The notes under the pieces were generated by a model. That model made no database searches. It was not told the DNA's origin and was given only the letters and a program-made list of their open reading frames with translations. Below are positions 16,679 to 24,103 of a DNA stretch of 64,000 bases, one piece after another. Positions within the stretch are counted from its first letter, which is position 1. Every line of letters begins with the position of its first letter. The DNA is taken from the NCBI RefSeq assembly GCF_011300455.1, contig NZ_CP049869.1:558001-622000 (forward strand), given 5' to 3'. The DNA comes from Sphingomonas piscis (GTDB lineage: Bacteria; Pseudomonadota; Alphaproteobacteria; Sphingomonadales; Sphingomonadaceae). The translations under genes were made by a program, and so were the position numbers.

Positions 16679-17079
16679 CTACTCGTCTTGCAATTTCCCG
16701 ACACACAAGCAGCCGCTTCGTCGGCATCCAAGACGAACTGACAACCGGCGCGCTGAAGGCCCGTCCACCGAACCGGAGCGCTGATGATGCCTCGCCTGGC
16801 CACTCTAAGCTCGAATGTGTCGCCTGGAATGAACTTGACCGGCGAGCGGATCTCGCAACCTTCATAGGACATGTTGACCACTGTGAGGTCGTCAAACTCG
16901 CCCCACGGGTGGACTGCAAAGCCGCTCAGGTTCACAGGGTTGCGAGGCGCTTGTCTGAAGCGCCTCGGCTGCCGCTCTGGCCGGAATGACTTGTTCATCA
17001 TTTCGTAGCCATACAGCAAAAGGGAAAGCCCCTCTCTGCTCCATTTGCGGCTCTTCGAAGTTGATACGGAACTTTGCAC
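16675..17079 (-). CDS. PilZ-domain protein
   Basis: The PilZ domain fills the C-terminal 100 residues. RQPRR gives the RxxxR motif, VVNMSYEGCEI contains NxSxxG, and APVRWTGLQRAGCQFVLD is the closing strand pair. Cyclic-di-GMP binding is therefore plausible. The start is uncertain: GTG at 17079 has AAGGAG nine bases upstream, while ATG at 17001 would give the PilZ domain alone and the frame is open to 17121. It diverges from another PilZ gene at 17165. Confidence 0.85.
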   Translation of the reverse strand: MQSSVSTSKSRKWSREGLSLLLYGYEMMNKSFRPERQPRRFRQAPRNPVNLSGFAVHPWGEFDDLTVVNMSYEGCEIRSPVKFIPGDTFELRVARRGIISAPVRWTGLQRAGCQFVLDADEAAACVSGNCKTSS

Positions 17080-17164
17080 ATCCGGGTCGCTCCTTTCCGC
17101 CAGGTCAAAATGTTCGCGCACTGGCTTGATCAGAACGTTAACCTCTCACCTGCAGGAGCATGAG

Positions 17165-17845
17165 ATGACCCGCGCTCATGACACCCGTCTCGGATCACGG
17201 AAGAACCTCTTTGTCACAGCCCAGCTTCAATGGAACGGCGGAGCTGGTTCTGTCCGCATCCGCAATATCTCAGCGGTTGGTGCGCTAATTGAAGGAGCGG
17301 AACTGCCGTGTGTCGATGCTCAGGCTCAATTGAGCCGAGGTACTTGCAGTGTCCCGGGCCAGATTGTGTGGGTTAGAGGTCAGCAGGCGGGCTTTGAAGC
17401 CCTCGAGCCTATCACCCCTGATGATTGGCTTCCGCTTCACTCGCGGGTTCGGAAAAGCGATGTAGCGCCGTCTTCATCCAACCACCATCTGCATCGAGAT
17501 CAGATCATGGCCGAGAACCAGTACGAATTAGGACGATGGTTGAGGAGGTGCGCGTCCGCATCTCAGTTCAGCACGGCTTCGAGGAAGATCGGCAGCTCAT
17601 GTCCACGCTGGATAACATTCACCGGCTTCTTACCTGGCAAGTTGGTGAACTTCAGCCCTGATGCAGTGAGCGGCTGCCGGTGGCCAATGTTCGCCTTGCG
17701 TAAGATGCTTCCTTCAAACATGATTGCTGCGGCTGAGCTAGCTCAACCTCTTGCTGGCGCAGTCAGGAGCTGGGTGTTTAGACGCCGCTCAGCTCCGCCC
17801 AGCCTTTCTGGGCCGTTTAGACCAGATGCGGGCCGTCGGGGCTGA
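17165..17845 (+). CDS. PilZ-domain protein with unusual C-terminal extension
   Basis: The ATG has AGGAG seven bases upstream. Residues 1-100 form a PilZ domain: RLGSR (RxxxR), RIRNISAVGALIEG (NxSxxG) and GQIVWVRGQQAGFEAL. The remaining 125 residues (from about RKSDVAPSSSNHH) are rich in Arg, Ser and Pro with no recognised domain. They include a hydrophobic stretch NMIAAAELAQPLAGAVRSW. Another frame over 17500-17660 also looks protein-like, so a frameshift in the second half is possible. Confidence 0.75.
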   Translation: MTRAHDTRLGSRKNLFVTAQLQWNGGAGSVRIRNISAVGALIEGAELPCVDAQAQLSRGTCSVPGQIVWVRGQQAGFEALEPITPDDWLPLHSRVRKSDVAPSSSNHHLHRDQIMAENQYELGRWLRRCASASQFSTASRKIGSSCPRWITFTGFLPGKLVNFSPDAVSGCRWPMFALRKMLPSNMIAAAELAQPLAGAVRSWVFRRRSAPPSLSGPFRPDAGRRG

Positions 17846-17867
17846 TCACGACGCCTTAAAGGCTGCC

Positions 17868-18122
17868 TCAGACGCTTGCCACCCGACGCTCAACTGAACG
17901 AAATGCAATATCAGCGGCGCATTGTTCGCCACGATCAGATGCTCTCCGGTTGAACCTTGGCTCAAAACTCCTGCGCATCGTGGTTATGGCTTGAACGGCG
18001 TGTTTGTGAACGCCCGAGATAAACACAGTCAGCAGCAGCAAGCTGACGATCGCAAAAGGATCTGAAGCGTAAGCAACTAGTGATCCAAGTGCAGGAGCTA
18101 CCACGAGTGTCCGAAAGTTCAT
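17868..18122 (-). CDS. small membrane protein (84 aa)
   Basis: AAGG precedes the ATG. The first 40 residues hold two hydrophobic segments (LVVAPALGSLVAYA and FAIVSLLLLTVFISGV), then a basic tail (RRSFEPRFNRRASDRGE). It is likely a small inner-membrane protein with a cytoplasmic tail. No family was recognised. Confidence 0.5.
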   Translation of the reverse strand: MNFRTLVVAPALGSLVAYASDPFAIVSLLLLTVFISGVHKHAVQAITTMRRSFEPRFNRRASDRGEQCAADIAFRSVERRVASV

Positions 18123-18297
18123 TTGGCCTTACCCCCGGTATAGCGGTCATCAGCCTTAGCCGAACTCTCTAGCGAATATCATCTCGTTAAGCGGGCTGTC
18201 TCAAACTGAAACTAGATGTTCCCTAGAGACCCTAAGGCACGAACTGTACCTTCAGACCAAGCGACCAGCTGCTGCTGATCCATCACCAGGATGAATT

Positions 18298-18613
18298 TAC
18301 AGTGGAGGCTGCATCGCCGTCGTTCAGTGTTGAAATCCGTCCACGAAGCGCACTTCCGATCGACCTGCAGCGGTTGAGACTACGTTGCCCAACAACAAGG
18401 CAAGATCGGTAAATTCCACGGAGATCGCCTCGCCAACCGGGAGTTCGTGGGGGATCTCGCACCGTTTGAGCGAATAGCTGCTCACCGGCACGTCACAGGC
18501 CGACCCATCCTGACGCACCAACCGTACCAGTGTCTCGCGCATGTGAGTGCCCTTCCAGCCATTAATTCGATTCGATTAACGGTAGTTTGCTTTGACAGTC
18601 CGGATCTGTCACG
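18298..18613. repeat. 316-bp direct duplication, copy B
   Basis: The second copy of 7658-7973, same orientation and length. Its right edge (CTGTCACG) cuts into a methyltransferase gene, and the leader that continues in copy A is missing after this point, so copy B looks like the derived copy. Confidence 0.9.
18324..18542 (-). CDS. small degenerate PilZ-like protein, copy B (72 aa)
   Basis: It is identical to the protein at 7684-7902 except near the end (VDGFQH instead of VGAFQH). The strong protein conservation may reflect a recent duplication rather than selection. As in copy A, the PilZ-like strand order is kept but the cyclic-di-GMP motifs are absent. Confidence 0.65.
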   Translation of the reverse strand: MRETLVRLVRQDGSACDVPVSSYSLKRCEIPHELPVGEAISVEFTDLALLLGNVVSTAAGRSEVRFVDGFQH

Positions 18614-19068
18614 GCTACCAGCACGTGCCAAACTGGTTCGGCGTGAGACCCGCCATACATTAGAATATCGCCTGGCTGGTCCCCAAGAGCACACTTGTAG
18701 TGTGTCACTACGCTGAGATCCACATTCCACCGGAACTTGATCCAGACATTCGGGTCGAAGGCATAAACCTGATCGAAGTCTTGCTGCAGGTAGCGACTAA
18801 ACTCACCAACGCGACATCCAATATCCAGCGCAGTTCGAAAGTTGCGAACAAACGGTCTGCTGATGCGGTAAGTCAGCTTGCAGGGATGATCGGGACATTC
18901 CCTCGGGTCAACTGGGCTATATAGGTAATCCCTATCCACCCATTCCTTCTTAAAAGGATTATCCCTCCACTGGGTGGGAACGGGAAGCTGCTCTCTTGTG
19001 AGAAAATTGCCAAGAGGCGCGCTGACGGTCTCAGCTGGCGAGGTGCGATCTGCTTCTAATAACGTCAT
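18562..19068 (-). pseudogene. FkbM-type methyltransferase, C-terminus lost
   Basis: The first 150 residues match SAM-dependent methyltransferases of the FkbM type: NPFKKEWVDRDYL, LTYRISRPFVRNFRTALDIG with motif I DIGCRVGEF, AFDPNVWIKF and HYKCALGDQPGD. The usual second half (IDVEGxE region) is missing. The frame runs directly into duplication copy B at 18613 and the last 18 residues (from VTDPDCQ) are encoded by the repeat. The catalytic domain is incomplete, so activity is unlikely. Confidence 0.8.
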
Positions 19069-19227
19069 CTCTCATGAGCATTGCTGTCCGAGAAGGGTAA
19101 GCATAGCCCGGTAACAACGGTTCACCCCGCTCGGAGGGCGTCTGCCGGGAAATCGTTGAATTAACGAGCACTTGTTGCCGAAAAAACTGAAGAGGGCTGC
19201 TCCGGCATCGCTCGCCCAAGGTGGACA

Positions 19228-19262
19228 GAATGTCCACTTTCAACCCATTACGAACATTCGTG
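19228..19262 (+). repeat. dispersed palindromic repeat, copy 10
   Basis: Reads ATGTCCACTTTCAACCC, then ATTACGAACATTCG. The palindrome is partly decayed. It lies 75 bases before the MucR-type gene. Confidence 0.65.
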
Positions 19263-19336
19263 CCGCGGCCACGAGACTCAGTAGATTGCATTGTTGATCC
19301 ACCCCTGTATCCCCGACCAATTGCTCGGGAGACATC

Positions 19337-19786
19337 ATGGATATCAACAAACTTACAGAAATCACCGCGGACATCGTTGCCGCACACGTCAGTAACAACT
19401 CGGTTGCGGTGAGCGATCTGCCAAATCTCATTCGGCAGGTTCATTCGGCTCTTGCTGGCTTGGAGCAGGGCATAACTGCAGAGCAGGAGGCTAAAACTCC
19501 CGTCGTTTCAGTGAAAGCCTCGGTGAAGCCGGACTACATCATCTGCATGGAGTGCGGGAGGAAGCAAAAGGCACTGAAGCGGCATCTTCAGACTGCGCAC
19601 GGCATGGACCCACAGACTTACCGTAAAGATTACGGTCTTCCCGACTCGTATCCGATGGTCGCTCCCAACTACTCTGAGCAAAGACGGAGTTTGGCGAAAG
19701 CTATTGGCCTGGGGCGCCGGGCAGGAGAAGCGCTGACCGCCAAGCCGAAGGGCAGGACCAAGCGCGCCGCTGCAGCCGAGGCTTAG
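19337..19786 (+). CDS. MucR/Ros-family zinc-finger transcription regulator
   Basis: The family controls exopolysaccharide, motility and cell-cycle genes in Alphaproteobacteria by binding AT-rich DNA. The protein has the diagnostic prokaryotic zinc finger, CMECGRKQKALKRHLQTAHG at about residues 71-90, with the second histidine in AHGMDP. It is followed by YRKDYGLPDSYPMVAPNYSE. The N-terminal helix (ITADIVAAHVSNNSVAVSDL) matches the oligomerisation region, and the C-terminus is basic. GGGAGA precedes the ATG. The ExoD-type gene at 23 kb is a possible but unproven target. Confidence 0.93.
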   Translation: MDINKLTEITADIVAAHVSNNSVAVSDLPNLIRQVHSALAGLEQGITAEQEAKTPVVSVKASVKPDYIICMECGRKQKALKRHLQTAHGMDPQTYRKDYGLPDSYPMVAPNYSEQRRSLAKAIGLGRRAGEALTAKPKGRTKRAAAAEA

Positions 19787-19877
19787 TAGGTTCGAACGCA
19801 CGAGCACTCGCATTTGGCGAGGGTGAGTCACACCAAGTGTGTTACGATGTCGCCGTGGCGATTATCGGGTCCACACT

Positions 19878-19905
19878 CTGCTTCCCGTTCAAAGCGGACC
19901 TAAAT
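19878..19905 (+). repeat. dispersed palindromic repeat, copy 11 (partial)
   Basis: Reads CTGCTTCCCGTTC, then AAAGCGGACCTAAATG. The right arm AAAGCGGAC is intact. Confidence 0.55.
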
Positions 19906-19974
19906 GCAAGGCGGCGTGAACCGTTAGCCCCTACCTAAGCAGATGCGCCGAGCCAAAAGCGCACACACTCACTA

Positions 19975-20014
19975 GGCCCGTCGGAACCCCCACTCCGGCG
20001 GGCCTTGCTTCTTT
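19975..20014 (+). terminator. Rho-independent terminator
   Basis: GGCCCGTCGG and CCGGCGGGCC form a 10-bp stem (one wobble), followed by TTGCTTCTTT. It is 190 bases after the MucR-type gene, the only plus-strand gene nearby. Confidence 0.75.
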
Positions 20015-20052
20015 CGGTACTTGTAGCGGCTCGCTTGAGGTCAGGACCCACG

Positions 20053-20631
20053 TCACCCCACTTTGGACCCGTGCTCGGGCCCTTTCGTGTACTGATCAGC
20101 TATGACGTAGCTCGGCGTAACGCCATACCCCACTTGGCGTACGCACCTATTCTGAATCAGATCTTTCAGCCTTCGCTGTACGGTTCTTGGGTGCATCTCG
20201 GTTGAACGGCTAATCTCACTAGCCGTGCAGGGGCCAGTTCGCAGGACGGCCAAAATGTCCGCACACGATTGAGACAGCCGCCAGGAACCCGGCCTCCTTT
20301 TCTCCTGCGTGCCCGGTGAACAAGCGTCATGAGTAGGTGACTGGCCCGCAGCCTTGATCCTGCGGAGCTCGGACAGCAACTTGTCGACTTGTGTGCTGAG
20401 GTCATCAGCCCTGTCTCGCTCGACGCGATAGAGCTCCGCCCAGTCAATCCCATAATCAACTGGCTGCTGCCGTTCTGCCGCAAGATCCTGGAAAGTCCCT
20501 CCGTTCAGCATCCGGTATGCCTTACGAACTGAGCTGAGCGCGTAGGCATCATCCGTGTCCGGTCGCCCGGCAATGTCCAAAGCAACCGCTACAGGCTTCG
20601 TCAGTATTTTCAGTCTGCTATCTAAAGCCAT
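20053..20631 (-). CDS. winged-helix transcription regulator with coiled-coil
   Basis: The 192-residue product has an N-terminal region (MALDSRLKILTKPVAVALDI), a coiled segment (ERDRADDLSTQVDKLLSELR), and a C-terminal HTH of the MarR/ArsR kind: SCADILAVLRTGPCTASEIS, then STEMHPRTVQRRLKDLI and a wing. The start at 20631 was chosen because a pair of GTCGCGAC palindromes lies just upstream (20642-20671), as expected for an autoregulatory operator. An upstream start at 20754 would bury the operator in coding sequence. Targets other than itself are unknown. Confidence 0.75.
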   Translation of the reverse strand: MALDSRLKILTKPVAVALDIAGRPDTDDAYALSSVRKAYRMLNGGTFQDLAAERQQPVDYGIDWAELYRVERDRADDLSTQVDKLLSELRRIKAAGQSPTHDACSPGTQEKRRPGSWRLSQSCADILAVLRTGPCTASEISRSTEMHPRTVQRRLKDLIQNRCVRQVGYGVTPSYVIADQYTKGPEHGSKVG

Positions 20632-20641
20632 CTTCCCACCC

Positions 20642-20671
20642 GTGTCGCGACTGACACGACTGTCGCGACAC
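20642..20671 (-). promoter_or_regulatory. double palindromic operator
   Basis: GTGTCGCGAC (20642-20651) and GTCGCGACAC (20662-20671) form a perfect inverted pair around a 10-base centre. Each half is itself the palindrome GTCGCGAC, and the half-sites are spaced by about two helical turns. It lies 10 bases before the chosen start of the winged-helix gene, so autorepression is the likely role. Confidence 0.7.
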
Positions 20672-20939
20672 AAGGTTTCGACTAGGTTAATTATGTGTCC
20701 GCCAGCGCCGTCCACCTTAGAAGCTTTAGACGCAGCGCAAACTGACAGCAGCAATCTTCCGCTGCCACATGGCTTCGTCCAGATAGTTTAGCAGCTGCTG
20801 GAAAACACGGGGCCCATCTACTGATGTCAGCTGACCTAAGGTGGCTACGATGATGCGCCTCATCTCAATGCAGGCGGTAACGTAAATCAACTAAGCCCGT
20901 GCCAACCGTTAGGTAGGAGCAACAGCCTACCGCCGATCC

Positions 20940-21344
20940 TCAGGCGATAACGATGCCAGCAAGTCGGGCCATTCGCTGCAGATCAAGAACCTCTTCATTG
21001 CTCATGTTGGATCTGAGAGCGGGTCTGCGGGGTTGGACTTGCGCTTGCCGGCGGGGTGCTGGAATTGGTCTTAGTACCTCTGAGCGGGTGACAGGGCTCT
21101 CGAACTGGAGACCCGCTTCCTCGCCCCGCTTCCAAGCGATGTGACCACGAATGCTGTTTTCACCGCGACGCAGTGCGACAGGAAAGCCTGGCGGTGGGAG
21201 ATCGTTTGATTGAACCGATGCGCCGCCTTCCGACAGATTAAGCAAGCGCACTACAGACTCTTTGTCTCCGTGAACCAAAGTTCTCATGAGGAGCACAGAG
21301 GAGCGATTCGCTTCTCGGCGTTCAGTGCCTGATGCATCGGTCAT
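20940..21344 (-). CDS. PilZ-domain protein
   Basis: REANR supplies RxxxR, RLLNLSEGGASV contains NxSxxG, and GHIAWKRGEEAGLQFESP closes the PilZ barrel at about residues 65-85. A 45-residue Pro/Arg-rich tail follows, ending in a helix (NEEVLDLQRMARLAGIVIA) that may contact a partner. It is followed on the minus strand by no close gene, and the next PilZ gene lies upstream at 21369, 24 bases away, likely in the same transcript. Confidence 0.85.
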   Translation of the reverse strand: MTDASGTERREANRSSVLLMRTLVHGDKESVVRLLNLSEGGASVQSNDLPPPGFPVALRRGENSIRGHIAWKRGEEAGLQFESPVTRSEVLRPIPAPRRQAQVQPRRPALRSNMSNEEVLDLQRMARLAGIVIA

Positions 21345-21368
21345 GACCCCACTCCCACCTTGAGTACT

Positions 21369-21644
21369 CTACTGAAGAAACATGAGGCCCGTCGCTTGGC
21401 CATTTGACCAACGAACTTCAGCTTCAATTCTGCCCTTGCGTTTGATCACAAGTTCAACCTTGACGCCTTCGGGCAGGGGCTGAGAAGGGAGCAACTTACA
21501 GCCGGCGTACGAGAGATCTGCGACGTCCACATCCGCATCAACTCCATCGCCGACGACAAAGCCCGTCATTGCAACTGGGCGGCGCTCAGCGGAGCGGAAG
21601 CGGATCGGCTTACGATCCTTTGGAGGACAAGCATTCGTTCTCAT
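21369..21644 (-). CDS. PilZ-domain protein (91 aa)
   Basis: A minimal PilZ protein: RSAERR carries RxxxR, VADLSYAGCKLLPS contains DxSxxG, and EAEVRWSNGQATGLMFLQ is the last strand pair. The motifs for cyclic-di-GMP are complete. It is probably co-transcribed with the PilZ gene at 20940-21344. Upstream lies copy B of the 79-bp terminator repeat, an arrangement also seen at the PilZ gene at 8884. Confidence 0.88.
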   Translation of the reverse strand: MRTNACPPKDRKPIRFRSAERRPVAMTGFVVGDGVDADVDVADLSYAGCKLLPSQPLPEGVKVELVIKRKGRIEAEVRWSNGQATGLMFLQ

Positions 21645-21725
21645 GGCCGATGGTTAGCAGTCAATTTACTTTTGTTCCCGGTCCAGTTTGCGAGTGTGTC
21701 AAACTCGAACAATGCGATGCAAAAT

Positions 21726-21804
21726 GTGGCCGCAGGCAGTATAAGTGGTTCATGTCAGAAAAAAGCCGCCAGCCCGAAGACCAACGGCGCTAGTTCTAAG
21801 TGCG
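21726..21804. repeat. 79-bp terminator-bearing repeat, copy B
   Basis: It matches 9384-9462. In copy A the repeat follows a PEP-CTERM gene; here it abuts a truncated SOS-peptidase gene at 21808, so this copy marks a rearrangement junction. Confidence 0.8.
21759..21788 (-). terminator. orphan Rho-independent terminator
   Basis: On the minus strand, GCCGTTGG and CTGGCGGC form a stem with wobble pairs around a TCTTCGGG loop, followed by TTTTTT. No minus-strand gene lies immediately upstream, so its original gene seems to have been lost. Confidence 0.65.
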
Positions 21805-21807
21805 CTG

Positions 21808-22221
21808 CTTAAACCCAAGCCGGTCAACAATACTCGTGCCGACAAGCTCGAAACCTTTATGTGGCGCTACAGCTTTCAGGAGCGCCGATGTCTCGCCTTT
21901 GCCGAGGCGGAGGGTGAGAAGGGAGCGAAGACACGCACATGGTTTACGCTGCCAGACGAAGATGTTTTCGCGGTCGCCGGGATCTGGCGCGACACTCCCG
22001 AGTGGGGCCTAGCTTACTCGATGGTCATGACAGAGGCGTGCATCCACGTCGCTGACGTGCACGATCGGATGCCGGTCATCCTGAAGCGTGAGCGGTGGGC
22101 AGACTGGCTGGACGGGCCGCCTGAAGCCGCGAGCTTGTTCTGTCGCCCCTACCCTGATTTGATGGTGTGCGATCGGACCACAGACAATTTGGTACGTCGG
22201 ACCGCGGCAACGCAAGGGTAG
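21808..22221 (+). pseudogene. SOS response-associated peptidase (HMCES/YedK-like), N-terminus lost
   Basis: HMCES/YedK proteins crosslink to abasic sites in single-stranded DNA through the N-terminal cysteine exposed after Met removal. The fragment keeps the asparagine block NNTRADKLETFMWRYSF, the core DVFAVAGIWRDTPEWGLAYS and the diagnostic VADVHDRMPVIL with the active-site histidine. The first 60-70 residues with Cys2 are absent, and four residues seem deleted at CLAFAEAEG. Family similarity starts next to the 79-bp repeat. Without Cys2 it cannot act as in the family. Confidence 0.8.
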
Positions 22222-22228
22222 AAGCGCT

Positions 22229-22423
22229 ATGACCACAAAAGGCTTGTACAAGGACGTAGATGAAGAGGCTGGCGAGGTCGTCTTCATGGACTGGGGAAGC
22301 ATTGAGACCTTCCAGACCTTCATGCCCCGCCATCACTACGAGGTCAGTGGCCTGCTTCCCCCATTCGAGTATTTACCGACCTACGAAGAGTATCGCAGAC
22401 AGTCACAAACCGATCAGGCTTGA
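22229..22423 (+). CDS. small hypothetical protein (64 aa)
   Basis: It begins seven bases after the SOS-peptidase fragment. The product is acidic and aromatic (EEAGEVVFMDWGSIETFQTF, then LLPPFEYLPTYEEYRRQ). It may be co-transcribed with the fragment. No family was recognised. Confidence 0.5.
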   Translation: MTTKGLYKDVDEEAGEVVFMDWGSIETFQTFMPRHHYEVSGLLPPFEYLPTYEEYRRQSQTDQA

Positions 22424-22434
22424 ACCTTAGCTAT

Positions 22435-22617
22435 TCAGCTTATCTCGCGGTTCGTCTGCTCACGCATCTTCCGGACACCCTGCTCTAGACCGTCTAGGAT
22501 CAGGCCACGTCTGAGACCGATCCGCTCAAGCTGACTGATCAGATTTGCAACGTGAGTAGCGACGGTGCGCATCACATCGGCCTCGATGTCATCCAAAGAT
22601 TTGGCTCCAGAGTTCAT
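22435..22617 (-). CDS. small helical hypothetical protein (60 aa)
   Basis: The sequence AKSLDDIEADVMRTVATHVA followed by LISQLERIGLRRGLILDGLE suggests two long helices. It has the character of a real small protein, but neither family nor function was recognised. Confidence 0.45.
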   Translation of the reverse strand: MNSGAKSLDDIEADVMRTVATHVANLISQLERIGLRRGLILDGLEQGVRKMREQTNREIS

Positions 22618-22810
22618 GGCTAAAGGAAGGCGCCGCCAGCGCTCGCCCGGCGTCGGAGGCGCAAGCTGGTTTGGCAGGGTTGCAACTACGCTGAAGATCG
22701 GTGGGTTGCTCGCTGCTTGACGGTGGACGCCCTCTCTTGTGTGATTAGCGCATATTTTTAGAGGCTGGGCGCTTAGCGCTTCGGCCGTTCTTGCATTGGG
22801 GTAGGCGGGT

Positions 22811-23224
22811 TTGATCTCAGACGAAGATGAGATCGTGCGGTTAGCTGCTGGTGACGCTCAAGCGCTGTACCTGCTCGGCTGCAACATCATGGAGGGCTCG
22901 CTCTTTGAGTACCCGATCACGGATGCGGAGCGCTTCGGAAAGGCGGAGGTTCTTGGTCATCTGGCAGCGGCATGCGGCGATCCAGACGGCCTGCTGTTGC
23001 TTGCTGTCGCTACAGCGACGGGGGCTGGTGTAGCCGTCACCCCTGAAGCTTACGAGATGCACCGCAACCCCACGACGAAAGCAATCCGAGGTCGTCAAAT
23101 GGGGAGAATGTTGTTGAGAGCAAACGTAATTGCCAGCCACGCCGCGCCCAGCGTAACGCTCACGAGAACTAAACTCACCAGCGTGGCTAAGCCGCCAAGA
23201 AGCACCAAGGCACCGTCTCTATAG
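22811..23224 (+). CDS. hypothetical protein, end possibly altered
   Basis: A TTG start (behind GGCGGG) opens a frame with MISDEDEIVRLAAGDAQALY, GHLAAACGDPDGLLLLAVAT and ATGAG, resembling short alpha-helical repeat proteins. After about residue 90 the sequence turns basic and Ser/Pro-rich and overlaps the ExoD-type gene on the other strand by 130 bases, which suggests that the native C-terminus was lost. Function is unknown. Confidence 0.45.
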   Translation: MISDEDEIVRLAAGDAQALYLLGCNIMEGSLFEYPITDAERFGKAEVLGHLAAACGDPDGLLLLAVATATGAGVAVTPEAYEMHRNPTTKAIRGRQMGRMLLRANVIASHAAPSVTLTRTKLTSVAKPPRSTKAPSL

Positions 23225-23739
23225 AGTAGAGCTAAAGCGAAGATCGTCATTGTGATCGCGGGCGCGTGGTTGCCAAGGGGAATAGGCAGCCAAAGGATCA
23301 CGGAGAGAAGAAGACAGATCATGCCAACGATCCTCGCCCCGAGATGGTTCGTGAAGCTTAGCATCCTGGGGCGAAATACCCGCTCAACTCTCCTTTCGAG
23401 TGGCAACAGCTTCGCGAGGATCAGACGTATCACGTGCTTGGTAAGGCCACGCTGATCGGCTTTCTTCGGGAACCAAGGCGTGGCACGACCAACTGCCAAT
23501 TGAGCGGAAATGAGTAGCAGAGGTATCCCCGTGATAAGCGTGGATCCGGGCGGCAGTGGCAGGATGTTGATGGCCGCAAAGGTAAGCAGCAGTCCTCCCC
23601 ACATCCGATCACCCAGAAGGGTAGAGAATTGTGTCAGAGTGAGTCTGCCTCCGGGCTGCTCTTCCAGGATGCGCTCAAGCAATTCGGAGAGCGGTAGGAT
23701 CGCCTTTTGATTGGTGCCGGCAGTACTTTCGCTCTTCAT
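23095..23739 (-). CDS. exoD: ExoD-family exopolysaccharide synthesis protein
   Basis: ExoD proteins are inner-membrane proteins linked to exopolysaccharide production; their reaction is unknown. The 214-residue product has the family layout: soluble N-terminal helices (LSELLERILEEQPGGRLTLT), LLGDRMWGGLLLTFAAINIL with PLPPGSTLITGIPLLLISAQ, then a cytoplasmic loop and four more transmembrane segments (for example VSLVLVSVTLGAAWLAITFA). GGAGG lies two bases before the ATG at 23739; TTG at 23748 is an alternative. No other exopolysaccharide gene is adjacent. Confidence 0.88.
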   Translation of the reverse strand: MKSESTAGTNQKAILPLSELLERILEEQPGGRLTLTQFSTLLGDRMWGGLLLTFAAINILPLPPGSTLITGIPLLLISAQLAVGRATPWFPKKADQRGLTKHVIRLILAKLLPLERRVERVFRPRMLSFTNHLGARIVGMICLLLSVILWLPIPLGNHAPAITMTIFALALLYRDGALVLLGGLATLVSLVLVSVTLGAAWLAITFALNNILPI

Positions 23740-23992
23740 GGCCTCCAACTCGGCATTGCCTGGTGTCCTGAGCCCTTAGTTGTGGCGAAGGTAAGCGCTT
23801 GTAACAAGCTGCTCCCATCGCCTCCTGCATTCCGGAGACGGCTCGGGTAATGTTTGAAATTCATGCGCTGGTGCAAGCGCTGGGCTTCCAGGAACATAGT
23901 GGCGTGAGTGATCGATGACTTGCAGGCTTTGCAACCGTGGCGATGAACCTTTGCATTTGTCCAGTTGGGTAAGGGAGTGCAGCCACGATGGC

Positions 23993-24103
23993 ATGCGCGA
24001 GGCAGCAAAGACTCTCGGTCCTCGTATGACGGCGTTGATCCTGCTTTTTAGCGCAATCTGGCTTGGCGGCGCGCTTTCACTTGTGATGGCTGTACTCGGT
24101 TAA
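23993..24103 (+). CDS. possible single-helix membrane peptide (36 aa)
   Basis: ATG opens a frame encoding MREAAKTLGPRMTALILLFS then AIWLGGALSLVMAVLG, a basic start followed by one transmembrane helix. The composition is convincing for a small membrane protein, but the length makes chance possible. Confidence 0.4.
   Translation: MREAAKTLGPRMTALILLFSAIWLGGALSLVMAVLG

Noticed and set aside
20631..20754. Longer N-terminus for the winged-helix regulator
   Set aside because: The extra residues (for example CRDSRVSRDTGG) are the translation of a palindromic operator, and the shorter start fits a DNA-binding protein with an upstream operator.
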